Part shown: positions 17,122-26,094 of the stretch, piece after piece
Layout of the letters: each line of letters opens with the position of its first letter
How positions within the stretch are numbered: position 1 is the first letter of the stretch
NCBI RefSeq assembly: GCF_001279695.1
Contig: NZ_LGDD01000257.1
Span: 21,671 to 85,670, forward strand
Source: Streptomyces sp. WM6378
GTDB lineage: Bacteria; Actinomycetota; Actinomycetes; Streptomycetales; Streptomycetaceae
Direction of reading: 5' to 3'
DNA length: 64,000 nt
The notes under the pieces: model-generated
What the model saw: only the letters and a program-made list of their open reading frames with translations
Database searches by the model: none
Told to the model about the DNA's origin: nothing
Program-made: the position numbers and the translations under genes

Positions 17122-18171
17122 TTAGTCCCCCACTTCGAGCACTGCCTGGCCCCGCGAGACCCCCGCCTCGACGGCACGATGGGCATCACTCACGGATTCC
17201 CACGGTCTGGGATCCACAAATGCCTCCGGGATGCGGAAGCCGTTCGCCACATCCCGCCACAAGGCGGTGATCTCCGTGCGGTTGCCGGTGCGGACCCCGA
17301 TGAGCGATTGGCTGTGGAGGTAGAACGGCAGCAGCGACATGGGCAGCGGCTCGTGCGAAATCGCTCCGGACACGATGATTCGGCCCATGTCAGCCAGTGT
17401 TTCGCGGTACTTGTGCCAGACCGCCGGGATGCCGAGGTTGTCTATGACACAGTCGACACCCCACTCGCCGGTCACCAAGCGGATGGCGCTGGCGAGGTCC
17501 TCCGCGTCACCGTCGAGGGCCGCCCGCAGTGGCAGGCCGTCCATGCAGCCCGGTTTGACGGCCAGCCGGTCGACGCCGATGACATGGGCCCCGCGAAAGC
17601 CTGCGAGCGACGCGGCGGTCGCGCCGAGCGACCCCGCCGCACCGATCACCAGCACGTTGCTGCCCGGGCCGACATGACCGGCTTCGAGTTGTGCTCTGGC
17701 CACGGGCCCGTTGCCCGCCAGGGCCGCCGCCTGGGCGAAGGGGACGTCATCCGGCAGCAGCGAGACGTTGGACTGCGGCGCCACGCACGAGTGCGCGTAG
17801 CTGCCCTGCCGGTGTATGCCGATCAGGCCGAACGACGAGCACGCCTCCTCACGGCGGGCTTGGCAGGCGCGGCATTTCCCGCAGGAAAGTACCGCGGAGA
17901 CGGCTACTCGTCTCCCGATCAGCGCCGGGTCCGCGCCGGGACCGACGGCGTCGACCACGCCGGCGTGCTCACTGCCGAGTACGTGGGGGAATCCCGGCAC
18001 CTGTCCCGCGAAAGGAGGACGTCCGGCCCGGGTCGCGATGTCCTTCGTGCGGCCGACAACGACCGTCGACACCCGGACCCGGACCTCGCCGGGCCCAGGT
18101 TCGAGATCGGCCAGTTCCGCGAGGTGGATCACCTCTGGGCCGCCGAACTCCTCTATGACGAGTGCTTTCAC
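17122..18171 (-). CDS. Zinc-type alcohol dehydrogenase (medium-chain dehydrogenase/reductase)
   Basis: GTG at 18171-18169 is chosen because GGGAGG lies nine bases upstream; longer in-frame extensions have no such site. The 349-residue product begins with MKALVIEEFGGPEVIHLAEL. It has GSEHAG (catalytic zinc region) near residue 67, the structural zinc lobe CGKCRACQARREEACSS near residue 96, and the NAD(P)-binding GAAGSLGATAAS. It oxidises or reduces an unknown alcohol/aldehyde in the cytoplasm. It runs in the same direction as the cupin-P450 genes but 333 bp downstream of them, so it is probably a separate unit. Confidence 0.85.
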   Translation of the reverse strand: MKALVIEEFGGPEVIHLAELADLEPGPGEVRVRVSTVVVGRTKDIATRAGRPPFAGQVPGFPHVLGSEHAGVVDAVGPGADPALIGRRVAVSAVLSCGKCRACQARREEACSSFGLIGIHRQGSYAHSCVAPQSNVSLLPDDVPFAQAAALAGNGPVARAQLEAGHVGPGSNVLVIGAAGSLGATAASLAGFRGAHVIGVDRLAVKPGCMDGLPLRAALDGDAEDLASAIRLVTGEWGVDCVIDNLGIPAVWHKYRETLADMGRIIVSGAISHEPLPMSLLPFYLHSQSLIGVRTGNRTEITALWRDVANGFRIPEAFVDPRPWESVSDAHRAVEAGVSRGQAVLEVGD

Positions 18172-18504
18172 CGGTCCGTACCTCCCGTCGGATGGGCGGC
18201 GCCGACGGTTCGCCGTCGGCGGGATGGTGTCGCCGGATGGTGTGGCGGCAGAGGTGCCGGTATGACCGTTTGCACTCTCTGAACTGCGCCAGCATGCGCC
18301 ACCGGTGAAGTCGGGCGCATGAACCACCGCACCCGGCGGAACCGCTGTGATCTCCTACTGGTGCGTTCGCTATTCGTGCTTCCTCCTACCCCGGCCGTAT
18401 ACACCCGCACTACTTGCGCGGACGGACCGGCCGAGGTCAGAAGACGGACGTCAAGCGCACCAGCTTGAACGCCTGGAACCACGTCATCGGAGAGCGGGAC
18501 CTGA
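18172..18504. other. Intergenic gap between cupin and alcohol dehydrogenase genes
   Basis: No coding frame is supported. It should contain the end of the rppA-P450-cupin transcript and the promoter of the dehydrogenase gene. I see no strong terminator hairpin. Confidence 0.4.
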
Positions 18505-19056
18505 TCACGACGGCCCGCTGAGCCGAGTGCGCAACGGGGTCAGTTGATGGATGTCGTAGCGCCTGCGCAGGGCGGATACGGCTGCCTCGTCCGGGGGGCC
18601 GTCGGCGTTCAGGATCTCCAGCAGCTCCTCGAAGTAGCGTTCGTGGTTCGGGGGCGGAGCCGCCTGCACGAGCATCCTGGCGTTCTGGTCCGTCCGGTTG
18701 GCGAAGGCGTGCGGACAGCCGGGCGGCACATGCACCACCGAGCCCCGGGTGGCCCGCACCGGCCCCTCGCCGGAACGGGACTCCCACAGCTGCCAGTTGT
18801 CCGGCGTGCGTTCCCGCGGCTCGAAGGCGAGCACCTCCAGCTCACCTTCGAGGAGGTAGAACACCTCCTCGCTGTTGGCGTGGGCGTGTGCGCCCACGTC
18901 GAACCCGGGGGGCACCACCACCTCGAAGAGGGAACCCACCTGGGTGCGCGCGCCCGTTACCTTCATCGTCACCTCCTGGGCGCTGGTCACCAGGGTCCGC
19001 CCTCCGCCCGGCGGGAGCACCAGGCCGTCCATCGTCGACGTCGTCAGATCGGTCAT
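18505..19056 (-). CDS. Cupin-domain protein, MomA-like quinone-forming oxygenase candidate
   Basis: This 183-residue protein has both cupin motifs. Motif 1 is GFDVGAHAHANSEEVFYLLEGE (His-x-His and Glu; given as GAHAHANSEE plus VFYLLEGE). Motif 2 is GSVVHVPPGCPHAFANRT with Pro-Gly and the third His. The metal site is therefore intact. It lies 21 bases behind the CYP158A-like gene in the order rppA-P450-cupin. As I recall, the same order occurs in S. coelicolor (SCO1206-1208), where the third product belongs to a quinone-forming oxygenase group that turns tetrahydroxynaphthalene into flaviolin. The reaction here is inferred from that context; the fold is certain. Confidence 0.75.
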   Translation of the reverse strand: MTDLTTSTMDGLVLPPGGGRTLVTSAQEVTMKVTGARTQVGSLFEVVVPPGFDVGAHAHANSEEVFYLLEGELEVLAFEPRERTPDNWQLWESRSGEGPVRATRGSVVHVPPGCPHAFANRTDQNARMLVQAAPPPNHERYFEELLEILNADGPPDEAAVSALRRRYDIHQLTPLRTRLSGPS

Positions 19057-19077
19057 CGGGAAGTCCTCCGTTCCTCG

Positions 19078-20286
19078 TCACCAGGTCACCGGGATCGCTA
19101 CCGGACCCCGGATCAGCTCGCCTTGCCGCCAGCGGATATCACTCGGCGGAACGGCGAGCCGCAGGTCGGGGAAGCGGTCGAGCAGTCCGCGGAGCATCAC
19201 CTGCATCTCCATCCGGGCCAGCCAGGGGCCGGCGCAGTAGTGCGGTCCGTTGCCGAAGGCCAGGTGTGGATTGAAGGCGCGGTCGAAGTCGAGGCTGTGC
19301 GGGTTGTCGAACTTCTCCGGGTCGCGGTTGGCCGCCACGTACGAGGCGTAGACGGGCTCGCCGCGGCAGACGGTCACCTCGCCGACTTGCACGTCCTCGG
19401 TGGCGATGCGGCCCATGCCCACCGCGTTGCGGTGGGGGATGAAGCGCAGCAACTCCTCCACCGCCTGTGGCAGCAAGTCCGGCTCGGCCAGCAGCCTGGC
19501 ATGGTGCTCCGGGTGTGTGAGCAGCAGGTAGACCATGTTGGCGCTGTTGAACCGCACCGAGTTGATGCCACTGACCTCCATCAGCACAGCGAAGGCCACC
19601 AGCTCCTTTCGGGAGAGCTGGCCGTCCCGCTCAGCGGCGGCCATATCACTGAGTACGTCGTCGCGGGGCTCCGCCATCCTCTGGGTGGCCAGCGCGTCGA
19701 AGTAGGCGCCGATCTCCTCCTTGGCCTGCTCGCTGCGCCGGCGGCCCTGCGCCGACGAGATGACCAGCAGGGTCCAGTCGAGGATCCGGGACCAGTCCTC
19801 CTGCGGCACACCCATCAGCTCGCTGATCCCGGCCACCGACAGGGGCGTGTTGAGGTGCTCCATCACATTGGCCGGCGCTCCGGCCTGTTCCATCGCGTCC
19901 AGAAGGTCCTCGGCGATCTTCTCGGCGCGTGGGCGCAGTTGCTCGACGCGCCGGCGGGTGAACATCTTCGCTACGGTCTTGCGCAGCCCCGTGTGGTACG
20001 GAGGGTCGGTGAACCCCACCGCGTCGTCGAGCGGGATGAAGTGCGGGGCGAGCCGGGTGACATCGCGACCGGCCAGTTCCGCCCTGCTGAACCGCGGGTC
20101 GGTGGTGACCAGTCTGACGTCCTCGTACTTCGTCGCCACCCACGCGTCGCCTTCCCCGTATGGCATCCGGATGCGGGCGAGTCCGCCGTCGTCCAGCATC
20201 TCCTGCATCGCCGGGTCGAAGTCGAGGGCTTCGATGTCGTCAACGCTCCAGAAGCGGACCGGTGGCCGATCCGTTTGACTGCTCAT
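19078..20286 (-). CDS. Cytochrome P450, CYP158A-like (flaviolin-coupling type)
   Basis: This 402-residue soluble P450 starts at an ATG behind AGGAGG. Heme loop: FGNGPHYCAGPWLAR, with the Cys ligand. K-helix: EELLR, followed by IPHRNAVGMGRIA. The C-terminus GELIRGPVAIPVTW closely resembles that of CYP158A2 (biflaviolin synthase), which oxidatively couples flaviolin. The I-helix reads LMEVSGINSVRFNSANM and lacks the usual acid-Thr pair, a departure also known in CYP158A2, which is thought to use substrate hydroxyls for proton delivery. It follows 33 bases after the rppA remnant and precedes the cupin gene. Its substrate is no longer made locally because rppA is broken. Confidence 0.88.
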   Translation of the reverse strand: MSSQTDRPPVRFWSVDDIEALDFDPAMQEMLDDGGLARIRMPYGEGDAWVATKYEDVRLVTTDPRFSRAELAGRDVTRLAPHFIPLDDAVGFTDPPYHTGLRKTVAKMFTRRRVEQLRPRAEKIAEDLLDAMEQAGAPANVMEHLNTPLSVAGISELMGVPQEDWSRILDWTLLVISSAQGRRRSEQAKEEIGAYFDALATQRMAEPRDDVLSDMAAAERDGQLSRKELVAFAVLMEVSGINSVRFNSANMVYLLLTHPEHHARLLAEPDLLPQAVEELLRFIPHRNAVGMGRIATEDVQVGEVTVCRGEPVYASYVAANRDPEKFDNPHSLDFDRAFNPHLAFGNGPHYCAGPWLARMEMQVMLRGLLDRFPDLRLAVPPSDIRWRQGELIRGPVAIPVTW

Positions 20287-20319
20287 GATGCGTACCTCCT
20301 GCTCGGTGCGGACGCGGAC

Positions 20320-20885
20320 TCAAGCTGCCTGGTCCAAGGGCCAAGTGCCGAGGCAGATCTCAGCGGTGACGCCGGGACCGATACCGGCCGGCAACTCCTC
20401 GTGGGAGTCGAGGGCCGACGCCTCGTCAAACAAGCCGTGCCAGTGCGTCGAGCACCACGGCACCGGCGCTATTGCCGTACTCAGTGAGCGTGGCGCGGCT
20501 GAACCGGAAGGCTTCGGGCGGGACGCCCAGAAAGCGGCTCAGATCGGCGAGGATGCGTGGGCCCGCCCGCAGCAGCGCTCCGGGGCAGTGGCGGCACGCC
20601 CGCGTGGATAATGCAGAAGTCCAGCTTGCGGACGTGACCCGCACGAGCCTTGGATTCCGCTTGGTGGACAGCACTACGGGCGTCCACTCCGGGATGGTGC
20701 AACACCTCTCGCGAGAGGCTGGACATTGTGCCGTTAGAGAACTCCGGTATTTTCGATCAGCCGGAGCGCGAGATCACGTCGCGGATTTGGTCATGGTGCA
20801 TCCTCCGCGCCAAGTTCGAGGGTTTCCTCAAGGGGAGCGATGTGATCAGGGACCGCGATTTCCTGTTTGCACAGAACGGCCAGGG
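20320..20885 (-). pseudogene. rppA: rppA remnant: type III polyketide synthase (THN synthase) with internal deletion
   Basis: Pieces in order on the minus strand: LAVLCKQEIAVPDHIAPLEE; RDLALRLIENTGVL, then TAA; RHNVQP; HPGVDARSAVHQAESKAR; then a jump to RKLDFCIIHAG; AGPRILADLSRFLGVPPEAF; RFSRATLTEYGN; GAVVLDALARL; and, after a one-base shift, FDEASALDSHEELPAGIGPG ending at 20322-20320. This is the N-terminus and C-terminus of RppA. About 200 central residues, including the region of the catalytic Cys and His, are deleted. There is also one TAA and at least three frameshifts. RppA joins five malonyl-CoA units into 1,3,6,8-tetrahydroxynaphthalene; this copy cannot. Confidence 0.88.
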
Positions 20886-21255
20886 ATCTGCTCCTCAAGG
20901 ACGGTGTCCTGTTGGGCGCCGCGTTCCACGCTAGGACAGCCCGTCGAAACCCGCACGCCGAAGCCCGCATACCGCTCCACCAGCACGTTGAGGGGCGGCC
21001 CGGGCTGGTGGACACCGGAGCCGTAAGGAAATGACTTGCGGGTTCTGCCTCTTGGCATCGCAGGTGTGAACACACCGCACAACCCACGCTCCCAGACGCC
21101 TATTCAGTCACAGTCGAGTGAGTGAGCGGTGTTTCCCTGAAGTGAGGAATCACGGGTGCTGGAGGCATCACGAGTGACGACTGATATGTCCGCCATTCGG
21201 GGGACAGGTGCGAAACTGTGCTGCTTCTGTCGGTAAGTGACTCTAGCGTGGGAAC
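20886..21255. other. Divergent intergenic region between rppA remnant and MFS exporter
   Basis: No gene is supported. It must contain the outward promoters of the rppA cluster (left) and the exporter (right). Short repeats of GAGTGA type occur near 21115-21180. I could not identify a convincing operator. Confidence 0.4.
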
Positions 21256-22863
21256 ATGTCTGCCCCCGAGTCCCGGTCTCCGGCCGTACAGATTCCCCAG
21301 GCGGTACATTCCCGCCGCTGGGTGATCCTGGCCGTGCTGCTTTTCAGTCTGATCGTTGTCGTGCTCGACACTTCGATCCTCTATGTCGCGATGAAGACCA
21401 TCGCCCAGCCACCCCCTACTGGACTCGGCGCCACTCAGAGCCAGCTGCAGTGGGCGATCAACTCCTACACACTGGTCTTCGCCGGGCTGCTGTTCACCTC
21501 CGGGCTCGTCGGCGACCGGCTGGGACGCAAGAAGACCCTGATCTTCGGCATGCTGACCTTCGGCATCGGCTCCCTGCTCTCCGCGATCTCCGGCTCCTCC
21601 GGTGAACTGATCGCGTTCCGCGCTCTGATGGGCTTCGGTGCCGCGTTCGTCATGCCCAGCACGCTGGCCATCATCGCGAACGTCTTCGACCGCGACGAGC
21701 GGCCCAAGGCCATCGGCATTTGGACCGGCACGGTCGGCTTCGCCATCGCGCTCGGCCCCATCGTCGGCGGGGTGCTGCTCCAGCACTTCTGGTGGGGATC
21801 GGTGTTCCTGATCAACGTGCCCATCGTGGTGATCGGCGTGGTCGCGATGGCCGCGCTCGTCCCGGACTCCAAGGACCCCCTACCCGGCCGGCTCGACCCG
21901 GTCGGGGTGCTGCTGTCCGTCATCGGTCTGGTCCTGCTGGCGTACGGCATCATCAAGGGCGGCCAGCTCGCCGACTTCACCGCGCCCGTGTCGTGGGTGA
22001 CGATCGTCACCGGTGTCGCCGTTCTGGGCGGCTGGGTGCTCCACGAGCACCGAAGCGATCACCCGGCATTCAACATCGCGTACTTCCGCGACCGGCGCTT
22101 CTCCGCCTCCGTGGTCGCCATCGGCTTCGTCTTCTTCGGGCTGGTCGGCGTGACCTTCTTCAGTGTCTTCTACATCCAGAGCGTGCGCGGCTACACCCCC
22201 CTGCAGACCGGCCTACTGATGCTCCCGCTCGCCGCCGCCCAAATGACCTTCGCGCCGCGGGCCCGCCTGGTCGTCGCCCGGTTCGGCGCACGTGCCGTGT
22301 GCGCCACCGGGTTGGCCCTGGACGCGATCGCGTTCCTCGGCTTCCTGCTACTCGGTACTACTACGCCGATCTGGGTACTGGAGGTGGTGTTCTTCCTGAT
22401 GGGCACGGCGACGGCGCATGTGATGCCACCCGCCACCGTCATGATCATGTCATCGCTGCCGCGCGAGAAGGCCGGTTCCGCCTCCGCGGTGAACAACACC
22501 TTCCGGCAGGTCGGCGGTGCTCTGGGAGTCGCCGTACTGGGCTCGCTGCTGTCCACCGTCTACCACAGCCGCATCGACAGCCATCTCGCGGCGGTCCCCG
22601 ACCTGTCCGAGAACCTGCGGCGCACAGCGGGCGAGTCGGTGGAGACCACCCTGGCGGTCGCGCAGGAGCTGGGGTCGGCGGGCAGGGCGCTGGTCCAGCC
22701 CGCCCACGACGCGTTCGTCCATGCCATGCACGTCACCGCCACCGTATCGGCCGGGGTCGCCGCTCTCGGTGCGATTGTGACGCTGGTCTTCCTGCCGCGC
22801 CACACCCCTGAGGAGCCGCCCGCCCGCGAACAGGAAAAGGTGAGCGCGAGGAGCGAAGGGTGA
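21256..22863 (+). CDS. MFS drug exporter, DHA2 family (14 transmembrane segments)
   Basis: This 535-residue protein starts at an ATG after GGGA. Motif [15 protein letters not shown] follows transmembrane segment 2, and motif C-like [14 protein letters not shown] marks an exporter. The first segment carries [12 protein letters not shown], the DHA2 Asp-containing signature. About 14 hydrophobic segments can be counted, with a hydrophilic loop near [20 protein letters not shown] typical of EmrB/QacA relatives. It would pump hydrophobic compounds out with protons. It diverges from the rppA-CYP158A-cupin cluster, so it could have exported its quinone product; that is inference. Confidence 0.88.
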   Translation: MSAPESRSPAVQIPQAVHSRRWVILAVLLFSLIVVVLDTSILYVAMKTIAQPPPTGLGATQSQLQWAINSYTLVFAGLLFTSGLVGDRLGRKKTLIFGMLTFGIGSLLSAISGSSGELIAFRALMGFGAAFVMPSTLAIIANVFDRDERPKAIGIWTGTVGFAIALGPIVGGVLLQHFWWGSVFLINVPIVVIGVVAMAALVPDSKDPLPGRLDPVGVLLSVIGLVLLAYGIIKGGQLADFTAPVSWVTIVTGVAVLGGWVLHEHRSDHPAFNIAYFRDRRFSASVVAIGFVFFGLVGVTFFSVFYIQSVRGYTPLQTGLLMLPLAAAQMTFAPRARLVVARFGARAVCATGLALDAIAFLGFLLLGTTTPIWVLEVVFFLMGTATAHVMPPATVMIMSSLPREKAGSASAVNNTFRQVGGALGVAVLGSLLSTVYHSRIDSHLAAVPDLSENLRRTAGESVETTLAVAQELGSAGRALVQPAHDAFVHAMHVTATVSAGVAALGAIVTLVFLPRHTPEEPPAREQEKVSARSEG

Positions 22864-23249
22864 GCGCGGGGCCCGCATCCGGCACGGGGGTTCGCACCCC
22901 GAGACTTGCGGTTCCGTGGCTGGGCGGCGCAGCTTGCAGGGCAGTGTCCGCGTACGAGTCAACGTGGCTCCTTCCTCGCCTCCGTACGTGTCCTCGGCGA
23001 GGACGTGGACATCACGGGCGAGCCGGGTGTGGAGGCGCTCTCCTTCGCCGATTCCCGCGGGGAATGGATCACGCTCCGCAGGATCCGGAACGCGCCTGAC
23101 TGCTCGGTCTCGGTCATGCCGGCCAGCATTCTGACCTCGACGGACCGGACCGCTACGGTCGCTTTCTCGGGGCTCCGTCGGCCGCGAAGCGTGAACCGCG
23201 TGGAAAGAACCTTCCCAACGGGTGCCTCAGCAGGCCTGGTCACGTAGCC
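22864..23249 (+). other. No intact gene; one short protein-like stretch
   Basis: At about 22985-23085 a plus-strand frame reads RVLGEDVDITGEPGVEALSF and then ADSRGEWITLRRI, which looks like the end of a beta-rich protein. It has no start with a ribosome site and its surroundings are non-coding, so it is probably a remnant. Nothing else is supported. Confidence 0.4.
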
Positions 23250-23637
23250 CTCTCGTTCCCAGCTGCACGAAGGCGGATCCTGGACGCCGTCCTGGCCGAC
23301 CTCGGCTTCATCGCCGGGCCGATGCTGGCGGCATTCCTGGCGGAGCCGGTGGCACCCTGGGCAGGGCTGGCTGCCGCCCCCTTCCTCACCACCAGCGCGA
23401 CGATCCTGCTGCTGTTGCGTCGACTGCCTGATGAGCGGGGTCCTGCTGAGCGCCATGGCCATCGGAAGCGTCATCGGCGGAGTGGTCCTGGGCGCGCTGC
23501 CGCCCCGTTGGGGCGGGAAGCCGAACCTTTCGCGGTGACACTGACCGTCCTCGCTCTCGGAGCCGCCCTGGTCGCAGTGGCCAGTCAGATGTACGTGAGC
23601 ATCCTCATCGCGGCAGCGGCCATTCCGGGACTGGCTT
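23250..23637 (+). pseudogene. MFS transporter pseudogene, left part
   Basis: Transmembrane-type segments appear in alternating frames: VLADLGFIAGPMLAAFLAEP, then FLTTSATILLLLRRLP, then in the next frame LLSAMAIGSVIGGVVLGALP, then back in the first frame TLTVLALGAALVAVASQMYV and SILIAAAAIPGLALG. This is the middle of an MFS protein with a deletion and two compensating shifts. Homology stops at 23637, exactly at a direct repeat, and resumes at 26087 with LASGPTFVAPYST. N-terminal segments are missing. Confidence 0.75.
23630..23637. repeat. Left copy of 8-base direct repeat (target-site duplication)
   Basis: ACTGGCTT is repeated at 26087-26094. The two copies flank the 2.45 kb insert exactly where the MFS pseudogene breaks. 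Both are read in the same codon phase (CTG GCT T), so removal of the insert plus one copy restores the frame as PG-LA-x-G-PTFVA. Confidence 0.75.
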
Positions 23638-23638
23638 T

Positions 23639-23704
23639 GGGTGTGGCTCCTCCGTAAGGACCCATTGAGCTGGTCGGATGCTTCACCGAGGACGAGCCGC
23701 GCCC
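23639..23704. repeat. Left 66-bp MITE-like element
   Basis: It begins GGGTGTGGCTCCT and ends ACGAGCCGCGCCC, imperfect 13-base terminal inverted repeats (10 of 13). It aligns along its full length and in the same orientation with the element at 26020-26086. Shared blocks are GGGTG-GGCTC, TCCGTA, TGAGCTGG, CGGAT, TCAC and ACGAGCCGC, with a single one-base gap. Its outer end lies one base from the target duplication. It encodes nothing. Confidence 0.7.
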
Positions 23705-23940
23705 AACCCGGGTTGAGTCGACCTTGATGTAGCGAGCCCCTGCTCAGGTGCAGGTCACGCGACAGACGCCAGGCTCCGGTGTCAGGTGGTCAGCTTGGCG
23801 AACAGCAGTCGCTGGAGGCGGGTTTTGACGTCGTCGCAGGTGGGGCGGATCGGCATGCTTCCGGCTCGGATCTCATCGGTGGATCCCGAAGCCACGCCGT
23901 TGCGGCGGTTCGGTCTCGGTGAACGATGGGCGGTTCGCCA
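23705..23940. other. Cassette DNA between left MITE-like element and the HTH gene
   Basis: No intact gene. A minus-strand phrase (SMPIRPTCDDVKTRLQRLLF followed by AKLTT and a stop near 23796) looks like the C-terminus of an unidentified protein. Otherwise nothing is seen. Confidence 0.35.
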
Positions 23941-24774
23941 TCACCGTGTGCACAGCCGGTCCAATGCCGACTGGCTCTCATCGTCGGCGGCGCGGTAGAT
24001 CACCAACAGCTGGTCCGGATCTTGAAGCGGTGTCAGCGTTTCGAAGTGGACTGCGATCACACCGGCCTCGGGATGCCGCATCGTCTTGCGTCCGCGGCCG
24101 TTGACCTTGACCTCTCGCTCGGCCCACAATCGCGCGAACTCCTGGTCGTGAGTGATGCATTGGGTGATGAGGTCGGTCAACGCCTGGTCCTCTGGATGCG
24201 CGGCCCACGCAGTGCGCAGGTGGGCGATCCCCTCTCGCACGACACGTTCGCGGTCGACGTAGAAGTCCCGTGTCTCCGGATGTATCAGGCACAGCCACAT
24301 CGCATTGCGCTGCTGCGGCGGCAAGGTGTCGAAGGTCGGTAGCAGCTTCGCCATTTCGCTGTTCCAGGCCAGGATGTCGTAGCGGTGGTTCATCAGCATC
24401 GCCGGCAGCGGCGACAGATCGGCGACCAGCTGGGCCAGCAGCGGCTCTGCGACGGTGGCGAGCTTGTCGGCACTGCGGGGCCGCTGCCGGGCCAGTCCGA
24501 AGAGGTGGGCGCGTTCGTCGGGGGTCAGGCGCAGTGCCCGGGCCAGCGCCTCCACCACCTCCGCTGAGGGCCGCAGCCCGCGGGCCTGTTCCAGCCGCAC
24601 GATGTAGTCAGTGCTGACCCCGGCCAGTTCTGCGACTTCTTCGCGGCGCAGTCCCGGGGTCCGTCGGGCCTGCCGACGCGCCGGTAGGCCGAAATCCCGT
24701 GGGTCCAGGCGTTCGCGTCGGGTCCGCAGGAATACGGCCAGTTCGTGTGTCACGTCCACCGTGCCAGGGATCAT
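23941..24774 (-). CDS. MmyB-type helix-turn-helix transcriptional regulator
   Basis: This 277-residue protein has an N-terminal XRE helix-turn-helix: TPGLRREEVAELAGVSTDYI, then VRLEQARGLRPSAEVVEALA, residues 38-80. The MmyB-like PAS-type ligand domain then follows with PAMLMNHRYDILAWNSEMAK, and HPETRDFYVD. Such actinobacterial regulators bind a small hydrophobic ligand and usually control a neighbouring oxidoreductase gene. Here a divergent aldo/keto reductase starts 112 bp away and is the likely target. Both genes lie inside the MITE-bounded insert. C-terminus complete. Confidence 0.88.
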   Translation of the reverse strand: MIPGTVDVTHELAVFLRTRRERLDPRDFGLPARRQARRTPGLRREEVAELAGVSTDYIVRLEQARGLRPSAEVVEALARALRLTPDERAHLFGLARQRPRSADKLATVAEPLLAQLVADLSPLPAMLMNHRYDILAWNSEMAKLLPTFDTLPPQQRNAMWLCLIHPETRDFYVDRERVVREGIAHLRTAWAAHPEDQALTDLITQCITHDQEFARLWAEREVKVNGRGRKTMRHPEAGVIAVHFETLTPLQDPDQLLVIYRAADDESQSALDRLCTR

Positions 24775-24886
24775 GGCTGGTCCAACAGCCCGGGTAGGAC
24801 TGGTGTTCCCAGGAACTTCCTTCCCTTACCCCCGGCTCTGGGTGGTCGCAGGCTGTGCTTGACGACGTTCACGAGCACAGGAGGAC

Positions 24887-25954
24887 ATGATGTCGCTCTC
24901 CCTCGACACCTACCGGCTGCTGGGCCGCTCCGGGCTGCGGGTCTCACCGCTGGCCCTGGGCACGGCGACCTTCGGCACAGAGTGGGGCTGGGGCGCCGAG
25001 CAGGACGATGCGCGCAAGCTGTTCGACCTCTATGTCGAGCGCGGCGGCAACTTCATCGATACCGCCGGCACCTACACCGACGGCAGCTCCGAACGCATGC
25101 TGGGCGAATTCACTCGCGACAACCGCGACAACCTGGTGTTGGCAACGAAATACACGACGCAGCGCCGACCCGGGGACCCCAACTCCGGGGGCGCTCACCG
25201 AAAGAGCCTGCTCGCGTCTGTGGATACCAGCCTGCGGCGATTGAATACGGACTACATCGATCTGCTCTTCCTGCATGTGTGGGACTTCACGACACCGGTC
25301 GAGGAGATCCTGCGTGGCATGGACGATCTGGTCCGGCAGGGCAAGGTCCTGTACGTGGCGATGTCCAACGCTCCGGCCTGGGAGATCTCCCGCATGCAAG
25401 CGATCGCCGACCTGCGCGGCTGGTCACCGCTGGTCGCGCTACAGATCGAATACAGCCTCATCAACCGAGACGGAGAACGTGACCTGATCCCGATGGCACG
25501 GGCGATGGGGCTGGGGGTGACCCCGTACTCACCGCTGGGCGGCGGCGTGCTTTCCGGCAAGTACAGCCGCGCCGATCTGACCGCGACGGGCGCTGACTCC
25601 GGTGAAAGCAACCGCAAGAGCTTCAACGCCGGTTTGGGCATGGTCACCGAACGCACCCTCGCCATCGCCGACGTCGTGCGGGAGGTGGCCGCGGAGCTGG
25701 AACGCACACCCGCTCAGGTCGCCCTGGCCTGGACCCTGCAGAACCCGGACGTAACGGCACCCGTCATCGGCGCTCGCACCCCCCAGCAGTTGATGGGAAA
25801 TCTGGGTGCCTTGGAGGTCGGTTTCGCTGCCGATCAGCTGGCCCGCCTCGACGAGGTCAGCGCGATCGACCTCGGCTACCCGCACGACCTGCTCGCCAGT
25901 GACCACATCCGCACCGTGACCGCAGGCGACCTGAAGATCGAAACCCGTCGCTGA
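24887..25954 (+). CDS. Aldo/keto reductase
   Basis: This 355-residue protein follows AGGAGG; ATG at 24887 or 24890. It has a (beta/alpha)8 barrel with the family motifs GRSGLRVSPLALGTATFGTE, NFIDTAGTYTDGSSE (catalytic Asp and Tyr), LATKY (Lys) and DLLFLHVWD (His), a complete catalytic tetrad. The cofactor site includes PVIGARTPQQLMGNLGAL. It reduces carbonyls with NADPH in the cytoplasm; length and the GGAHRKSLLASVDTSLRRL segment fit the voltage-channel beta-subunit/AKR11-like group. It is divergent from an MmyB-type regulator and is the cargo enzyme of the inserted cassette. Confidence 0.9.
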   Translation: MMSLSLDTYRLLGRSGLRVSPLALGTATFGTEWGWGAEQDDARKLFDLYVERGGNFIDTAGTYTDGSSERMLGEFTRDNRDNLVLATKYTTQRRPGDPNSGGAHRKSLLASVDTSLRRLNTDYIDLLFLHVWDFTTPVEEILRGMDDLVRQGKVLYVAMSNAPAWEISRMQAIADLRGWSPLVALQIEYSLINRDGERDLIPMARAMGLGVTPYSPLGGGVLSGKYSRADLTATGADSGESNRKSFNAGLGMVTERTLAIADVVREVAAELERTPAQVALAWTLQNPDVTAPVIGARTPQQLMGNLGALEVGFAADQLARLDEVSAIDLGYPHDLLASDHIRTVTAGDLKIETRR

Positions 25955-26019
25955 TCCCTGTCCGAGTACCGAGGGCGGGGCCAGGGGCGAAACGGCCAGG
26001 ATCGAACGCTGAGCGCGCT

Positions 26020-26086
26020 GGGTGCGGCTCGTCCGTAGCAACCTCGCTGAGCTGGGCGGATCCCTCACTGAAAACGAGCCGCACCC
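26020..26086. repeat. Right 67-bp MITE-like element
   Basis: It has perfect 13-base terminal inverted repeats, GGGTGCGGCTCGT at the left and ACGAGCCGCACCC at the right. It aligns end to end with the element at 23639-23704 as a direct copy. Its outer end abuts the right copy of the ACTGGCTT duplication without a gap. In reverse orientation it also resembles the IS end at 63895-63942 (shared GTGCGGCT, GCCCAG-TCAGCGAGGT). Confidence 0.75.
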
Positions 26087-26094
26087 ACTGGCTT
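26087..26094. repeat. Right copy of 8-base direct repeat (target-site duplication)
   Basis: ACTGGCTT, identical to 23630-23637. It directly follows the terminal CCC of the right MITE-like element. The next base differs between the copies (T left, C right), so the duplication is eight bases or a mutated nine. Confidence 0.75.
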
